Assembly: GCA_003599575.1 (NCBI GenBank)
Contig: QZKV01000083.1
Location: 1 to 64,000, forward strand
DNA: 64,000 nucleotides
Direction of reading: 5' to 3'
From: Desulfobacteraceae bacterium
GTDB taxonomy: Bacteria; Desulfobacterota; Desulfobacteria; Desulfobacterales; Desulfosarcinaceae
In this document: positions 7,501 to 16,130 of the stretch, in pieces
How the letters are laid out: each line of letters begins with the position of its first letter
How positions within the stretch are numbered: position 1 is the first letter of the stretch
Translations under genes and position numbers: made by a program
Notes under the pieces: generated by a model
Databases searched by the model: none
What the model saw: the letters and a program-made list of their open reading frames with translations, nothing else
Told to the model about the DNA's origin: nothing

Positions 7501-10194
7501 ATGGATTAGGATTTCCGCGGCATCATCCAATCCGTCGCCATCGCTGTCCGCCGCTGTCGGGTTGGTGGCGTAGGCGTTCACCTCATCGCCATCATCGATT
7601 CGATCACCGTCCGTATCGGTTTTGGTCGGGTCGGAGCCGTGCATAGAAACTTCATCACCATCGGACAGGCCGTCACCATCGCTATCGGCGACGCGCGGAT
7701 CGCTCTTTGCCCGAAATTCGGCCAGCATTTCCAGACCATCGCCGTCGTCGTCGCGTGCGGCATCGGAAGGATCCTGGTCATTCAAACCATAGTAGCGTTC
7801 CCACCAGATGGGCAGCCCGTCCCCATCATGGTCGCCTTCCACATTCACTGCAATCAGGCGGCCATCGCCGGTCGCAATCAGCAGCGCCCCCTCGTTGCTC
7901 AAGGCCAAATGGCCGCTGGCGGCATATTGCCACACCTCGCTATGGGTGGTGAGGTCGACGGCATGGGTCGTCCTGGTTGCGGAGACAAACAGCAGCGTGT
8001 TGGTGACGATCAGATTGCCGGTGATGTATCCTGAAGGCGCCCGCCAACTCCACAGGAGCGCCCCGGTATCCTCCGAACGGGCTTCCAAGTTTCGGCCGTT
8101 GACGGCATAGATGGTGTTGAGACTCAACACCGGCTGGCCGCTGAAACCGGGGCCGACCTGCCAGCCGACCTCACGGCGCGCCAAATCAAAGCTGGTTAGG
8201 CGGCCGCCCTGGATAGCCAATACATTGTCGTTGTGACCGATCACCAACGCCCCGTCCATACCGCCATACAAATAAGAATCGGTGTCCGGAATGGTATACT
8301 CAACCTCACCGGTGATGCGATCGCTGACAGTCAGCGTTGCCTTTGCAAAGGTAAAGACATGGTCGTAATTCACTGCAGGGGTACACCCTTTATATATATC
8401 GCCCGGCAAATTCAAAAACCAGTTCCGAGTCCCGTCCGCTGCATTGAAACCATAAACCCCGCCGTCAGTGCCCCCCGCCGCATAAACACCGTCGGCATAG
8501 GGCGTTGGTGCGAAGCAGCACGACAATTGGTTGCCGTAGGCCGAACGGAATGCAAGGGTTGCGTCCGCCGCATTGAAGGCCCACAGGAAAGAATTCCCCC
8601 CGCTACCGGTTTGCAGATAGATCCGGCCGTTGGCATGAGCCGGCGGATTGATGGATTGGATATTCCCAAAATCCTTCATCCACACAACGCTGCCGTACAG
8701 CGCATTGATTACATAAAGCATCTGGGAATGTTTGGTTGTCGCATAAACACGATTGTCACCGGCCGTCACAGGATTCAACGCGGCCCCGTCACCCAGGGTC
8801 ACCGACCAGCGGGTACTAAAATCAGAGGGATCAAGGTTCAAGGGCACATAACCATTGTGGGCGGCATTGCCCTGATAGGTGTGCCATTGCTGAAGGCGGT
8901 CTTGCGGGTCCGTCTCCAATGCCGTCAGAATTATTTCATCGGAGCTTTGGTGCCGACCGTCCGATACTGTCAGCCGAATGCGATAGGCGCCTGTCATATC
9001 GGGAATAATGCGAGCGACGGATCTATTGGAATCCGATAATTCAGCCCCGCTGCCCACCGGTTGCTCGACTACCAGCCAGGAGTATTGCAGAAAATCATAA
9101 TCCAGGTCCCGGCTGGCGCGGCCGTTCAAAACAACCGCCTTCCGGTATTTCGAAAGCCGATCTGTCCCTGCCTCGGCGATGGGCGCGTTATTGTTCGAAC
9201 CGCTCGCCGTCAGGGCGTGCCAAGGAACAAAGGCTTGCAGTTCGGTTGCGCCATCGAGATCCAAGTCCAATTCAATCTGTAATATCTCGCCTGCAAAAAC
9301 GCTGACAATCATGCCGGCGCCGCCGGCGCCGGTAAAATGCAAACGCGCACCGGCGTCGGGATAGGCTTGGCTCATGCTTTGAAAGATAAGGGGCGCCATG
9401 GTTTCCACATCCACATAGCCGTAGCGGCCGTCAAATATGCGTCCTTCTATGCTCAGTGAAAAATGGCTGGGGTGCGTGTAGTCGTTAAAAATCCTGACAA
9501 ACCTTAGGTTTTCGCTTTTTGTGAGGACTCCGGTGATGTTATTTCTGACGACCAGATTATCCGTTATCTGTTCGGTGTGAGTGGCTAAATCAATTACCCG
9601 GTGTTCGCTGCCACTGAAGTCAATGGTCCCCCCCGACCCCCTGATGCCTAACTTGACTCGGGACATGGTTGCATCGGTCTCAATGGAGTTGGCCGCATCG
9701 TAGGCATCCACCCGCAAATGAAAGCTGCCGTTGATCGTTACGCCGCCATCGGTGCAGCCGGTATAACTGACATCGATATCGCCGGTTCCGTTTTCGTAGA
9801 CCACGCCGGCGTAAGTTACCCTACCCCCGGAGGGACAGCCATAAGTTTGATTCACCGGCACCGAAGCAGCCGTTCTTGCATGGGTGCTCAACCGCATCTT
9901 TTCGACCGGGATTTGGCGGTAGATCCTTTGCAGCCGGCCTATCGCAGGGGGCAATGACGAGCTGTCCGTGGTATTTGCTGAAAGCAATTTCAGGTCCGGG
10001 GCATCGCCTTCACCCAAAATATTGACCGCGATTTGCTTCGCATTTTGGGGCGTGATTACAGCTGCTTGGGACTGGCCGGTATATGCCACCGCCTGGACAT
10101 CGCCACTGTCGGCGCCGCCGCCCCCACAGCCTGCAAGAAAAATGATAATTGCCCAGACACCGAAGGATTTTGCCGCAGCAGCTCGAAGATGCAT
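4504..10194 (-). CDS. Giant surface lipoprotein: PKD-like domain, three PQQ-type beta-propeller blocks, thrombospondin-3 repeats
   Basis: The protein is about 1,896 residues. The ATG at 10194 follows GGAGG by 5 bases. A lipobox (FLAGC near residue 23) predicts a lipid-anchored envelope protein. An Ig/PKD-like domain lies near residues 335-430. Three homologous beta-propeller blocks start with W-x-TYQGNAAH-x-GYVPL near residues 440, 1040 and 1545, each with repeated blades of the PQQ-dehydrogenase-like type (G-x-YAxxGxT, VIGHxxNVLAIQ, GRLISFDLARR). Between them lie Asp-rich thrombospondin type-3 repeats (DSDGDGLSDGDEV-like, about 795-1000 and 1395-1515), which bind calcium. The catalytic residues of quinoprotein enzymes were not identified, so a binding or adhesive surface role is more likely than catalysis. 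No partner genes flank it. Confidence 0.85.
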   Translation of the reverse strand: MHLRAAAAKSFGVWAIIIFLAGCGGGGADSGDVQAVAYTGQSQAAVITPQNAKQIAVNILGEGDAPDLKLLSANTTDSSSLPPAIGRLQRIYRQIPVEKMRLSTHARTAASVPVNQTYGCPSGGRVTYAGVVYENGTGDIDVSYTGCTDGGVTINGSFHLRVDAYDAANSIETDATMSRVKLGIRGSGGTIDFSGSEHRVIDLATHTEQITDNLVVRNNITGVLTKSENLRFVRIFNDYTHPSHFSLSIEGRIFDGRYGYVDVETMAPLIFQSMSQAYPDAGARLHFTGAGGAGMIVSVFAGEILQIELDLDLDGATELQAFVPWHALTASGSNNNAPIAEAGTDRLSKYRKAVVLNGRASRDLDYDFLQYSWLVVEQPVGSGAELSDSNRSVARIIPDMTGAYRIRLTVSDGRHQSSDEIILTALETDPQDRLQQWHTYQGNAAHNGYVPLNLDPSDFSTRWSVTLGDGAALNPVTAGDNRVYATTKHSQMLYVINALYGSVVWMKDFGNIQSINPPAHANGRIYLQTGSGGNSFLWAFNAADATLAFRSAYGNQLSCCFAPTPYADGVYAAGGTDGGVYGFNAADGTRNWFLNLPGDIYKGCTPAVNYDHVFTFAKATLTVSDRITGEVEYTIPDTDSYLYGGMDGALVIGHNDNVLAIQGGRLTSFDLARREVGWQVGPGFSGQPVLSLNTIYAVNGRNLEARSEDTGALLWSWRAPSGYITGNLIVTNTLLFVSATRTTHAVDLTTHSEVWQYAASGHLALSNEGALLIATGDGRLIAVNVEGDHDGDGLPIWWERYYGLNDQDPSDAARDDDGDGLEMLAEFRAKSDPRVADSDGDGLSDGDEVSMHGSDPTKTDTDGDRIDDGDEVNAYATNPTAADSDGDGLDDAAEILIHLTNPNRTDSDGDGLDDRWEVANNLDPLGNDAADDRDADGLSNAAEYSRLTDPNDADTDDDHLNDGTEVNVFGTDPLAADTDQDQLRDDLELVHGLDPLDAADARMDSDGDRFSNLSEIFNASDLRDISSKPVASQWRTYQGNAAHTGYVPLIIDPADFSERWVTQLADRPRLNPVASGDGRIFVTTKNSTGKQVLYAIEAAGGSIWWERNLDDVGVMNPPAYADGRVYLQTSRSGDCFLWAFNAEDAAPAFRTAYKGWLYNAHAPTPFEAGIYTAGGQTNGTYGISAGDGSPLWHAETYGRGGSTPAADENYVFAFKAGSFATLAAIDRSSGVVSYAIEAPDNNFGSTGYDGPPVLGHLDNVLAIQGRQLISFDLNARRVGWQIAAGFQGHLALGPGVIYVLNDGALEVRNESNGDLLWRWLPSSQAWLTSNLVATENIVFAASADTTYAIDLTRQTDVWSYAAGGHLALGNEGALTIATEDGRLISIAVEPDTDNDRLPDSAEVNTYGTYPDNADSENDGMPDGWEVINRLDPLKDDSGIDGDGDGLINAVEFGLSTNPHDADTDKDELTDGDEVHTLGTDPLSDDTDGDHFSDYLELAHGFDPLDAADVTSDQDGDGYLTLSEVYNGTDPWDSSSRPVAAYWGTYQGNAAHTGYVPLIAGLATISERWAVTLGNGSGLNPIAAGDGRIYATMNDWSDNLRLYVMDEADGTVLWEQSFAVDFISPPAYAGGRIYLQTGGFKDSFLWAYNAADASFAFKSAHDDGWSSYFAPTPFAEGIYMGGGYYSGAYGFNATDGTQIWFLDLSQYGDFTPAVNQDRVFTYIQAALYVSNRATGFVDYSIPDPEFERNGWRMDGAPVIGHLGNVLVIQDGRLISFDLARRTIGWQIKGEFQGQLALGPGVIYAVNNGAVQARDERTGNLRWHWTPTASSRLTNNLVVAEDLLFASTEDTTYAVSLITHAEVFAYPVGGHLALSNQVLYIAAKDGRLIALFLEKSGE

Positions 10195-10741
10195 GTCCGC
10201 CTCCAAGGATTGAACCGCATCGGTTCTATATTTCGGTCGTTCTTAGAAGTCATTCTTGAGGGTCATGCAAAAAGTCCCCCACGTGGCTTGCCGGACGCGG
10301 ACCGCGGTCCGGGGCGGGCTTGGCGCCGGCATCCAGAAGATCTTGAATTCAGTTCCGATTACTGCCTGCGCAGAAGGATCCCTGAAGTAGTTGCTCGGCG
10401 GTCGTGCCCGCCAAAGTGATCCAGAAATTATCGAACGATCTTCGCCGGAAAGACGAATGATCGGACTTTTTGTGAATTCATCGATTGATGCATGGGAAAT
10501 GCGGTTGGAGCGATACGGTCTTCCTTACAAAATAGATTCGGTTTTAACAAGTGTTTTCGCGCCCTGATGAGGACCCGACCTTCCGTATATCAGTTGGCTT
10601 GTGAGTTCCGAGGGTTTTCGGCCAGGCAGGTTGGGTGCTGCTGCCCTTGGGGAACGCCGGCAGGTTCGATGCGCGTTTTCGATGACTTTTGGTTTCTGCG
10701 GAGGTGTTTTTCGGGTTTCGTGTCCGCGTGCATGCCTATGA
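10195..10741. other. Intergenic region upstream of the giant lipoprotein, no gene recognised
   Basis: About 550 bases with no supported coding sequence. TGGGGGACTTTTTGCA (minus strand, 10263-10280) keeps the GG-N10-GC spacing of a sigma-54 promoter, but the first half matches poorly and the same G-rich string occurs in dispersed palindromes. A gene spanning 10492-10860 on the plus strand was considered and not supported. Confidence 0.35.
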
Positions 10742-11389
10742 CTAGGGCTTCTCAGGCCTTTTTGGCTGCAGCGAGTCTAAAGTACGTTGCCGTTTGCGGT
10801 AGGAATCCAGCTGCCGATAAGCAACAATTTCCCTGCCCCTATACTGCCCATATTCTTTAATAAAGGTTTGAAGGTCATTGTACGGCCCGGCCATATGCCC
10901 AGGGCGCTTGGAATCAGCGAAAAAATAGTATTTGCCATCGCGTTTGAAGCTGACCAGCCAGTGCAGCCGGAGTGTATGGCCATCGATTTGAATTGGATCG
11001 AACTCGATCATCAGATACTTGGGGTCAGCCTTCGGATCGATGCTTCTGAGCGTTTCGACCACAAATCGTGACAGGTCGATGCAGACACCCGCTTTGCTCG
11101 CGAAAAATTCGGCCGGGTTGTAAATTGGAGGCCTATTCTTCGTTTTTTGGGTCTCAGAGAGCTGCATTGCTCGCGCCCTGTCATACGAGAAATTGGCGGC
11201 AACCCACCCATTGATATCTTCCGGCGTTTTCCAAATTTGCAAAGCTTGCTCGTAAGAGCCCGCGGCCTTGAACTGCACAGTTGAATCGCGCGGATACTCC
11301 GGCTCATCAGAGGAAAGCGTTGCCGCATGAGTAAAGCCGGCAGTCCCGCATACAAAGCATAGAGCCAACAACATGAGCCCCCTGCACAT
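10742..11389 (-). CDS. Exported transglutaminase-fold protein
   Basis: A 215-residue protein with a signal peptide (MCRGLMLLALCFVCGTAGF, cleavage after AHA). The mature part contains the triad pattern of the transglutaminase-like/cysteine protease superfamily: Cys in SKAGVCIDLSRF (about residue 97), His in LRLHWLVSF (about 144) and Asp in YFFADSKRPG (about 158). The catalytic activity could be peptide or amide hydrolysis, or none; the substrate is unknown. GGAGG precedes the ATG by 8-9 bases. It sits upstream of the giant lipoprotein on the same strand, but 550 bases separate them, so co-transcription is uncertain. Confidence 0.78.
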   Translation of the reverse strand: MCRGLMLLALCFVCGTAGFTHAATLSSDEPEYPRDSTVQFKAAGSYEQALQIWKTPEDINGWVAANFSYDRARAMQLSETQKTKNRPPIYNPAEFFASKAGVCIDLSRFVVETLRSIDPKADPKYLMIEFDPIQIDGHTLRLHWLVSFKRDGKYYFFADSKRPGHMAGPYNDLQTFIKEYGQYRGREIVAYRQLDSYRKRQRTLDSLQPKRPEKP

Positions 11390-11495
11390 TGACTTCTCCT
11401 CCAGGGCCCCTCAAATGTCCCGGGTCTGCCGCGCCGGCGAAAACGCCCCGGGACCAGGAGCTGCGTCGTACCCGGCGCCTGCCATGAGCCGGCGG

Positions 11496-11855
11496 TTAGA
11501 CGTCTTTTGGCGGTTTATTGTACATCTGTTCACCTGACGCCCTGATCTTCTCGAGCCACATCTGCAACAGGACGCGAAGATCTTCAGCCGGTTCATAGCC
11601 AGGCTCGCTTGATGGCTCCAGTTGATCCAGGATCTCAAAAGTGAACGCACCCGGACCAAGCTCGTTCCAGTCCTTCTGCAGCGCTATATCCGGATGGGAG
11701 CCGCGCGCAAGCTGGAAACGCTGACGATTGAGGATCCCAGGAAGATTCGGGCTTGCCCCCACGAGCGACCTGCCGTTGACCGTGTTGCGCACTCGATACA
11801 CGCCGGCTGGCAGAGGTGTCTCTTTATACTTCTTAATAATGTCTTTGCGATCCAG
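11496..11855 (-). CDS. GIY-YIG nuclease-like protein, apparent CTG start
   Basis: The product contains a compact GIY-YIG-type domain. GVYRVRNTVNGRSLVGASPN stands for the GIY...YIG strands, followed by LNRQRFQL, ALQKDWNELGPGAF and EDLRVLLQMWLEK, which match a small family of about 115-residue proteins (the GIY-YIG type also found next to LuxR/ArsR-like regulators). Family members begin M-D-R-K; here the equivalent codon is CTG (LDRKDIIKKYKETPLPAG). AAGGA lies 8 bases upstream of this CTG, so I place the start there. The first in-frame ATG, at 11801, would delete the first catalytic strand. Either CTG is the true start or the gene has lost its ATG. Confidence 0.68.
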   Translation of the reverse strand: MDRKDIIKKYKETPLPAGVYRVRNTVNGRSLVGASPNLPGILNRQRFQLARGSHPDIALQKDWNELGPGAFTFEILDQLEPSSEPGYEPAEDLRVLLQMWLEKIRASGEQMYNKPPKDV

Positions 11856-12204
11856 GTTTTCAATCCTTCGCAGTGTCCCGCGGTCGGCTCGAATCGTTAG
11901 CGAGCCATCCCGGAAGAACGTAGTCTGAGCGAGCCGTACAGTATTTACGGCCTCAGATCAAGTTATGCCTTGCCCGTTTCCACATCGAAGGCACCGATCG
12001 ATGTTCATAACATATGGGAGCACTTTAAAAAATGAAAAGAACTTTCTTAGGTTCTAAAGACCTCTTTTTTCATACCATTACTATAACGAAAAGCTCACAC
12101 GCAGCGGTTTAGCGCAGATGTACTGCTGGCGTGTGCAGCCTCGGGTCATGTGTCGAGAATGTGACCTTGAGTTAAGCTCTGGCTGAATACAATTTACCTT
12201 TACA
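11856..12204. other. Intergenic region, nothing recognised
   Basis: About 350 bases with no gene. An imperfect A/T-rich hairpin (ATGAAAAGA...TCTTTTTTCAT, 12031-12073) could be a terminator or processing site. An open frame without an ATG extends about 33 codons upstream of the GIY-YIG start but shows no recognised domain. Confidence 0.35.
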
Positions 12205-13317
12205 TCAAGCAAGACGCTCTGCTGTCTTTTTGAGCTCCAAAATGCCCCATTCTATCTTGTCCGGCTCATAAGCCGGGAAGGTTAATCTGATAAAAAGACC
12301 TTTCTTGCGCTTTTCTTCCTTACAATTGGGAGGGACCGCATCCCACGCAGCAGCCACACTCACCCCAACTTGTTTGGCGGATTCGATGAAGGCTGCTTCT
12401 TTATCACTTGCAATATCCCCAAGGGTGAGGGGGGCAAAAAAGCCGCCGCTGATTGCAACTGGAAAAGCTCCAGGAAACTGAGTATTAAGCGCGGTATTGA
12501 GTGCCTCCATTCTCGGTTTGTACAGTTTGAGCAAATAGTTAACGAAATTGTCATATCGTCCGGATTCAATAAAATCGGCTATGAACGCCTGCGTCGGCAG
12601 ATTGGGGTTTATGCGTGTATTGGCTATAATGCCGGAGTAATGCCCCACATAATGATCTGGAACGATCATATACCCGCACTTGGTTCCCGGAGAAATAGTT
12701 TTCGTAAAAGAGCTTGTTAAAATGGGTCCCCATTCTGAAACTTCTATCGAATCACTCATTTTTCCATCATACCTAAGGGCTTGATAACAGATATCCCATA
12801 CGCACTGGATACTGTGTTCCCGGCAAATGCGTTCAACCTCCTTTCGGTTCTCTTCTGTGTAGTTGATGCCCGTTGGGTTTTGATGGAACGGTATTCCGTA
12901 AAAAGCCGCGATCGTGTTCTTATTAGCCACATCTCTAAATTCGTTCAAATCGACCCCTTCCGGTGTCAATCTAACGCCGATCAAATGATGCCCATAGCAC
13001 ATTGCATCGATCAGTACACGATCGTAACTCGCTTCTTCAACCATGATATAGCTTTCTCTGGGCAGAGACTTGAAAAAAAGTGAAATAACCTCCAGGCCGC
13101 CGTTGCCGACGACAACCCGTTCCGGCTTAACGCGATGTAAACTGCCAATCAGATTCCGCAGTGGCTTGAAACCGGTAAAATGGCCGTATTGAAGCACATC
13201 CGTTCCATACCGCCGAATGACTTTTTCGTATCCCTCTGACGCCATTGGAATAAGGCGTGCTAAGGCTTCTTCTGCAGGAACCCCACGCAAGAAATTGATT
13301 GATTGTTTCTCACTCAT
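12205..13317 (-). CDS. PLP-dependent aminotransferase, class I/II fold
   Basis: The product is about 370 residues with fold-type I aminotransferase features. These are VVVGNGGLEVISLFFKSL in the cofactor-binding part, the PHQNPTG-like IPFHQNPTGINY, the Asp contacting the pyridine nitrogen in WDICYQALRY, and the Schiff-base Lys in SSFTKTISPGTKCGYM followed by NTRINPN. It would transaminate an amino acid or act as a related PLP lyase; the substrate cannot be told. The ATG at 13317 follows AAAGGA by 4-5 bases. A further in-frame ATG 45 bases upstream has no ribosome binding site. No pathway genes flank it. Confidence 0.85.
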   Translation of the reverse strand: MSEKQSINFLRGVPAEEALARLIPMASEGYEKVIRRYGTDVLQYGHFTGFKPLRNLIGSLHRVKPERVVVGNGGLEVISLFFKSLPRESYIMVEEASYDRVLIDAMCYGHHLIGVRLTPEGVDLNEFRDVANKNTIAAFYGIPFHQNPTGINYTEENRKEVERICREHSIQCVWDICYQALRYDGKMSDSIEVSEWGPILTSSFTKTISPGTKCGYMIVPDHYVGHYSGIIANTRINPNLPTQAFIADFIESGRYDNFVNYLLKLYKPRMEALNTALNTQFPGAFPVAISGGFFAPLTLGDIASDKEAAFIESAKQVGVSVAAAWDAVPPNCKEEKRKKGLFIRLTFPAYEPDKIEWGILELKKTAERLA

Positions 13318-13914
13318 CTTGTCCTTTGTGATCTCCTTTCCTTTCTTAGTGAAGCATGACATGAAACTGGGGAATAATGGGACTCCCTTAACTTATTATT
13401 CAACTTTCTGGAATAGCATTTGTAAATCCCACATTGTTTTTTGACAAGCCGACATACTGTAAAGCCGCATCAATTAATGTGCTGAAGAATGCTGCTACCG
13501 TCTTTTCACAGTAGGTAGCGGACTTTTTCAACCGATCGGCCGCAAGTACCATCATTCTGTAGAGCACTTCGATAAACGAAATATCATTTACCTCGTCACA
13601 ACATGCATAAAATAGATCTCCAAACGGAAATATGGGGAAATATGGAGACGCCCTTAACTTAGGAAATATGGAAATATGGGGGGATGAGCGGCGTTCACCA
13701 GTTATGGCGAAAATAATGGTCGGCTTCTGATTTCGCGTGCTTTCTCGGTGACACCGGGCTTTTGGAAAACGGGTATTTTGTCCCCATTCCCGCGCACATC
13801 CCACCCTTGCAAATCCAGAGCCATACAGTTCTTGTGGTTCAAAAATAGATGATTTACCTACTATCCCGAAATTTGCCTGCATGGCTATACACAGTAAACC
13901 CAAAAGGAAAAAGC
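13318..13914. repeat. Intergenic region with short direct repeats, possible mobile-element remnant
   Basis: Two related strings, GGGACTCCCTTAACTTA (about 13379) and GAGACGCCCTTAACTTA (about 13645), lie some 265 bases apart. The second is embedded in three GGAAATATGG units (13627-13680). Between them a minus-strand frame (13400-13615) reads plausibly helical protein sequence but lacks a start and any recognised family. The pattern suggests a decayed insertion. No gene is called. Confidence 0.4.
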
Positions 13915-15408
13915 ATGCCGATCGATCATCCGGATAGTTGCTTAGACGCCAAGCTCGGTTCCAGCCCACCGTCTGTTCCCCGAACCGTGCTTCCCGAGAC
14001 CCAAGACCAGCAGAATTCACCCACCGCCAAACTGAAAGCTTTTCTGGGCTCAGGCAGGTATCGTCCACCCGAGGAGATGAATGACTACAGCGACGATTTT
14101 CGCTTGTTTGTCCCCTTGGACGGCGTGGAAACGGCCGATATGCGCCACCAGCGCGAACGGCTGCGCGATTCGGGTCATAGCGAACCTGAGGCCGCGGCGG
14201 CCCGGGATGCCGGTCCGGATGGCATTGCGCTTCCGGCCGCGTACGCCGCGAGTGACGAATGCGCTAAACCATGGGTCTCGCTGCGCGCCGATCGCTGCCC
14301 GCACCGGCATGCCCGGCGCGAAGGGTGCCGCCGCTGCATCGAGGCGTGTCCAAACGCCGCCATCGGCGCAGATGATGAAATCCCGCACATCGATCGTTCG
14401 CGATGCGATGAATGTGCTGCTTGCGTGGCCGCTTGTCCGAGCGGCGCCCTGAACATGCCTTCTTCTCCCACACAAGACCTGCTGCAGCGTCTGCGGAGCA
14501 AGTTGGCTCTCCATGCAGATCCAGGCAGGCCGCCGATCCTTGTTTATCATGACCTTCGCACGGAGCCTGCGGAAGTTGAGCTTTACCCGGGAAAATCAAT
14601 CGCCGGTTTGGGGGTGCGCTCATTGGGTCTCATCGGCATGGAGAGTTTGCTGTCCGCCATGGCCATGGGGGCTTCCGGCGTATTCGTGCTGGTGGACGAT
14701 GATATCGACGAGCGCATGCGCCGGCGGCTTGACCAGGAGGTTCAATGGAGCCTGGCCGTGCTGGCGGGGCTCGGATTTCCTACCGATTGCATGCGGGTTT
14801 TGAACTTCGCGCAATTGCCGGAAGCTGTTTCGGATGCGCCTGGCGCTCGTGCCGTTCCGCCGGCGCGTTATGCGTTCGATCAGCCCAAGCCGCGCTTGAT
14901 CGGTCTGGCGGCCGAACACCTGGCCCGCCACGGCGCGAACCCGGACATCACCAGCGTGCCCCTTCCGGACGGCGCCCCCTTTGGGGCCGTGCGCATCGAT
15001 GCTTCCACCTGCACGCTGTGTATGGCCTGTGCCGGCGCATGCAAGATGAAGGCTTTAATTCCGCTCACTGGCCAGACGCCCGGCCTGCAATTTACGGAAA
15101 TGGACTGCGTGCAGTGCGGCCTGTGCGCGCAAGTATGCCCTGAAAATGCCTTGCGTGTGATTCCCCGGCTGAATTGGAACCCCGGCGCTGCCGCCGCCGT
15201 AAAGCTGCACCAGGTGGAGCCCGCGGGCTGCCTGTCTTGCGGCCGGCCTTTCGCTGCACATCAAATGATTGCCGCGATCCAGCGTAAACTGCGCGGCCAC
15301 TGGATGTATGCGAGCGATGAGGCCCAAAATCGCCTGCACATGTGCGACCGCTGCCGTGTACAGGAAATATTTTTGTCTTCCCCCGGAAAAGGTACCTATT
15401 TGCCATGA
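13915..15408 (+). CDS. Formate dehydrogenase-associated 4Fe-4S ferredoxin-like protein
   Basis: A 497-residue cytoplasmic protein that opens the formate dehydrogenase operon. It has a Cys-rich ferredoxin pair near residues 130-190 (GCRRCIEACPNAAI; CDECAACVAACPSGAL), a middle domain (PILVYHDLRTEPAEVELYPG ... VLVDDDIDERMRRRL), a second ferredoxin pair near 360-410 (CTLCMACAGACKMKAL; CVQCGLCAQVCPENAL) and C-terminal CxxC motifs (GCLSCGRPF; CDRCR). Proteins of this type head FDH3 operons in many proteobacteria and probably help maturation or electron transfer. AAGGA lies 6 bases before the ATG chosen at 13915. Its stop overlaps the start of the TorD gene (ATGA), indicating translational coupling. 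Confidence 0.85.
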   Translation: MPIDHPDSCLDAKLGSSPPSVPRTVLPETQDQQNSPTAKLKAFLGSGRYRPPEEMNDYSDDFRLFVPLDGVETADMRHQRERLRDSGHSEPEAAAARDAGPDGIALPAAYAASDECAKPWVSLRADRCPHRHARREGCRRCIEACPNAAIGADDEIPHIDRSRCDECAACVAACPSGALNMPSSPTQDLLQRLRSKLALHADPGRPPILVYHDLRTEPAEVELYPGKSIAGLGVRSLGLIGMESLLSAMAMGASGVFVLVDDDIDERMRRRLDQEVQWSLAVLAGLGFPTDCMRVLNFAQLPEAVSDAPGARAVPPARYAFDQPKPRLIGLAAEHLARHGANPDITSVPLPDGAPFGAVRIDASTCTLCMACAGACKMKALIPLTGQTPGLQFTEMDCVQCGLCAQVCPENALRVIPRLNWNPGAAAAVKLHQVEPAGCLSCGRPFAAHQMIAAIQRKLRGHWMYASDEAQNRLHMCDRCRVQEIFLSSPGKGTYLP

Positions 15409-16025
15409 CCAATACAGCAACGCAAACGGCGAAGGATGTCTTTCTAAAGACCCGCACGGACACGTACGCCCTGCTGGCCGCGCTCTTGAACCAGGCGCCC
15501 GATGCCGATCTGCTTTCCCAGCTTCAGCATATCGAATGGCATGCATCCTTGCCCCAGCGCCTGATCAATGCCTGGATCGGACTTCGCAATGCGGCCAACA
15601 CATACCCGGAGCACCTCATCGAAAAAGAATTTCAGTCCGTATTCGTGGGCCTGGGACAGGGAGAAGTCGTCCCCTATGCTTCGTGGTACCTGGAAGGATT
15701 GTTGATGGCCCTGCCGTTGGCCCGCCTGCGTCTGGATCTCATCAAGTTGGGCATCACACGCCGCGCGGAAGTGCATGAACCCGAAGATCACGCCGGACTG
15801 TTGTGTCAAACTATGGCCCTGCTGGGACAGCGCAGCGATATTCCACTGCAGGAGTACGCCCGCTTTTTCGACGCCCATTTGGCCTCCTGGATGTTCGACT
15901 TTTTCATCGACGTACAAAAAGCCCCCCACGCGGGTTTTTATCGCAGCGTGGCAGAATTGGGATTGTTTCTTCTTGAATGGGAACAGAACTATCTGAGCGA
16001 ACACGGCCCCGCCAAAGTTCATTGA
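15405..16025 (+). CDS. TorD/DmsD-family molybdoenzyme chaperone
   Basis: A 206-residue all-helical TorD-family chaperone. The diagnostic stretch EFQSVFVGLGQGEVVPYASW (residues 66-85) and EDHAGLLCQTMALL followed by HLASWMFDFF match the family pattern. Members bind the Tat signal and apo-form of a partner molybdoenzyme in the cytoplasm until the bis-MGD cofactor is inserted. The ATG overlaps the preceding stop codon (ATGA). The client is almost certainly the Tat-exported formate dehydrogenase alpha subunit 370 bases downstream. Confidence 0.88.
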   Translation: MTNTATQTAKDVFLKTRTDTYALLAALLNQAPDADLLSQLQHIEWHASLPQRLINAWIGLRNAANTYPEHLIEKEFQSVFVGLGQGEVVPYASWYLEGLLMALPLARLRLDLIKLGITRRAEVHEPEDHAGLLCQTMALLGQRSDIPLQEYARFFDAHLASWMFDFFIDVQKAPHAGFYRSVAELGLFLLEWEQNYLSEHGPAKVH

Positions 16026-16130
16026 ACCAAAGTATCCGGGCTTAAGAAAAAAAATAGAAGTAAGCGGGTGAACCCCGCATTGCGGGAAGCGGCCGCGAGC
16101 GCATTCCGGCAAATGCAAAAAGGAGGATCT

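Noticed and set aside
10263-10280. Sigma-54-like TGGGGGACTTTTTGCA upstream of the giant lipoprotein
   Set aside because: The -24 half does not match beyond TGG, and the string resembles the dispersed GGGGGACTTT palindromes.
10492-10860. 122-codon plus-strand frame upstream of the transglutaminase-fold gene
   Set aside because: It overlaps the 3' end of a well-supported minus-strand gene and lacks a start signal and any domain.
13400-14068. 222-codon minus-strand frame before the formate dehydrogenase operon
   Set aside because: It overlaps the supported start of the ferredoxin-like gene and is built from repeats; only the distal part looks protein-like and it has no start.
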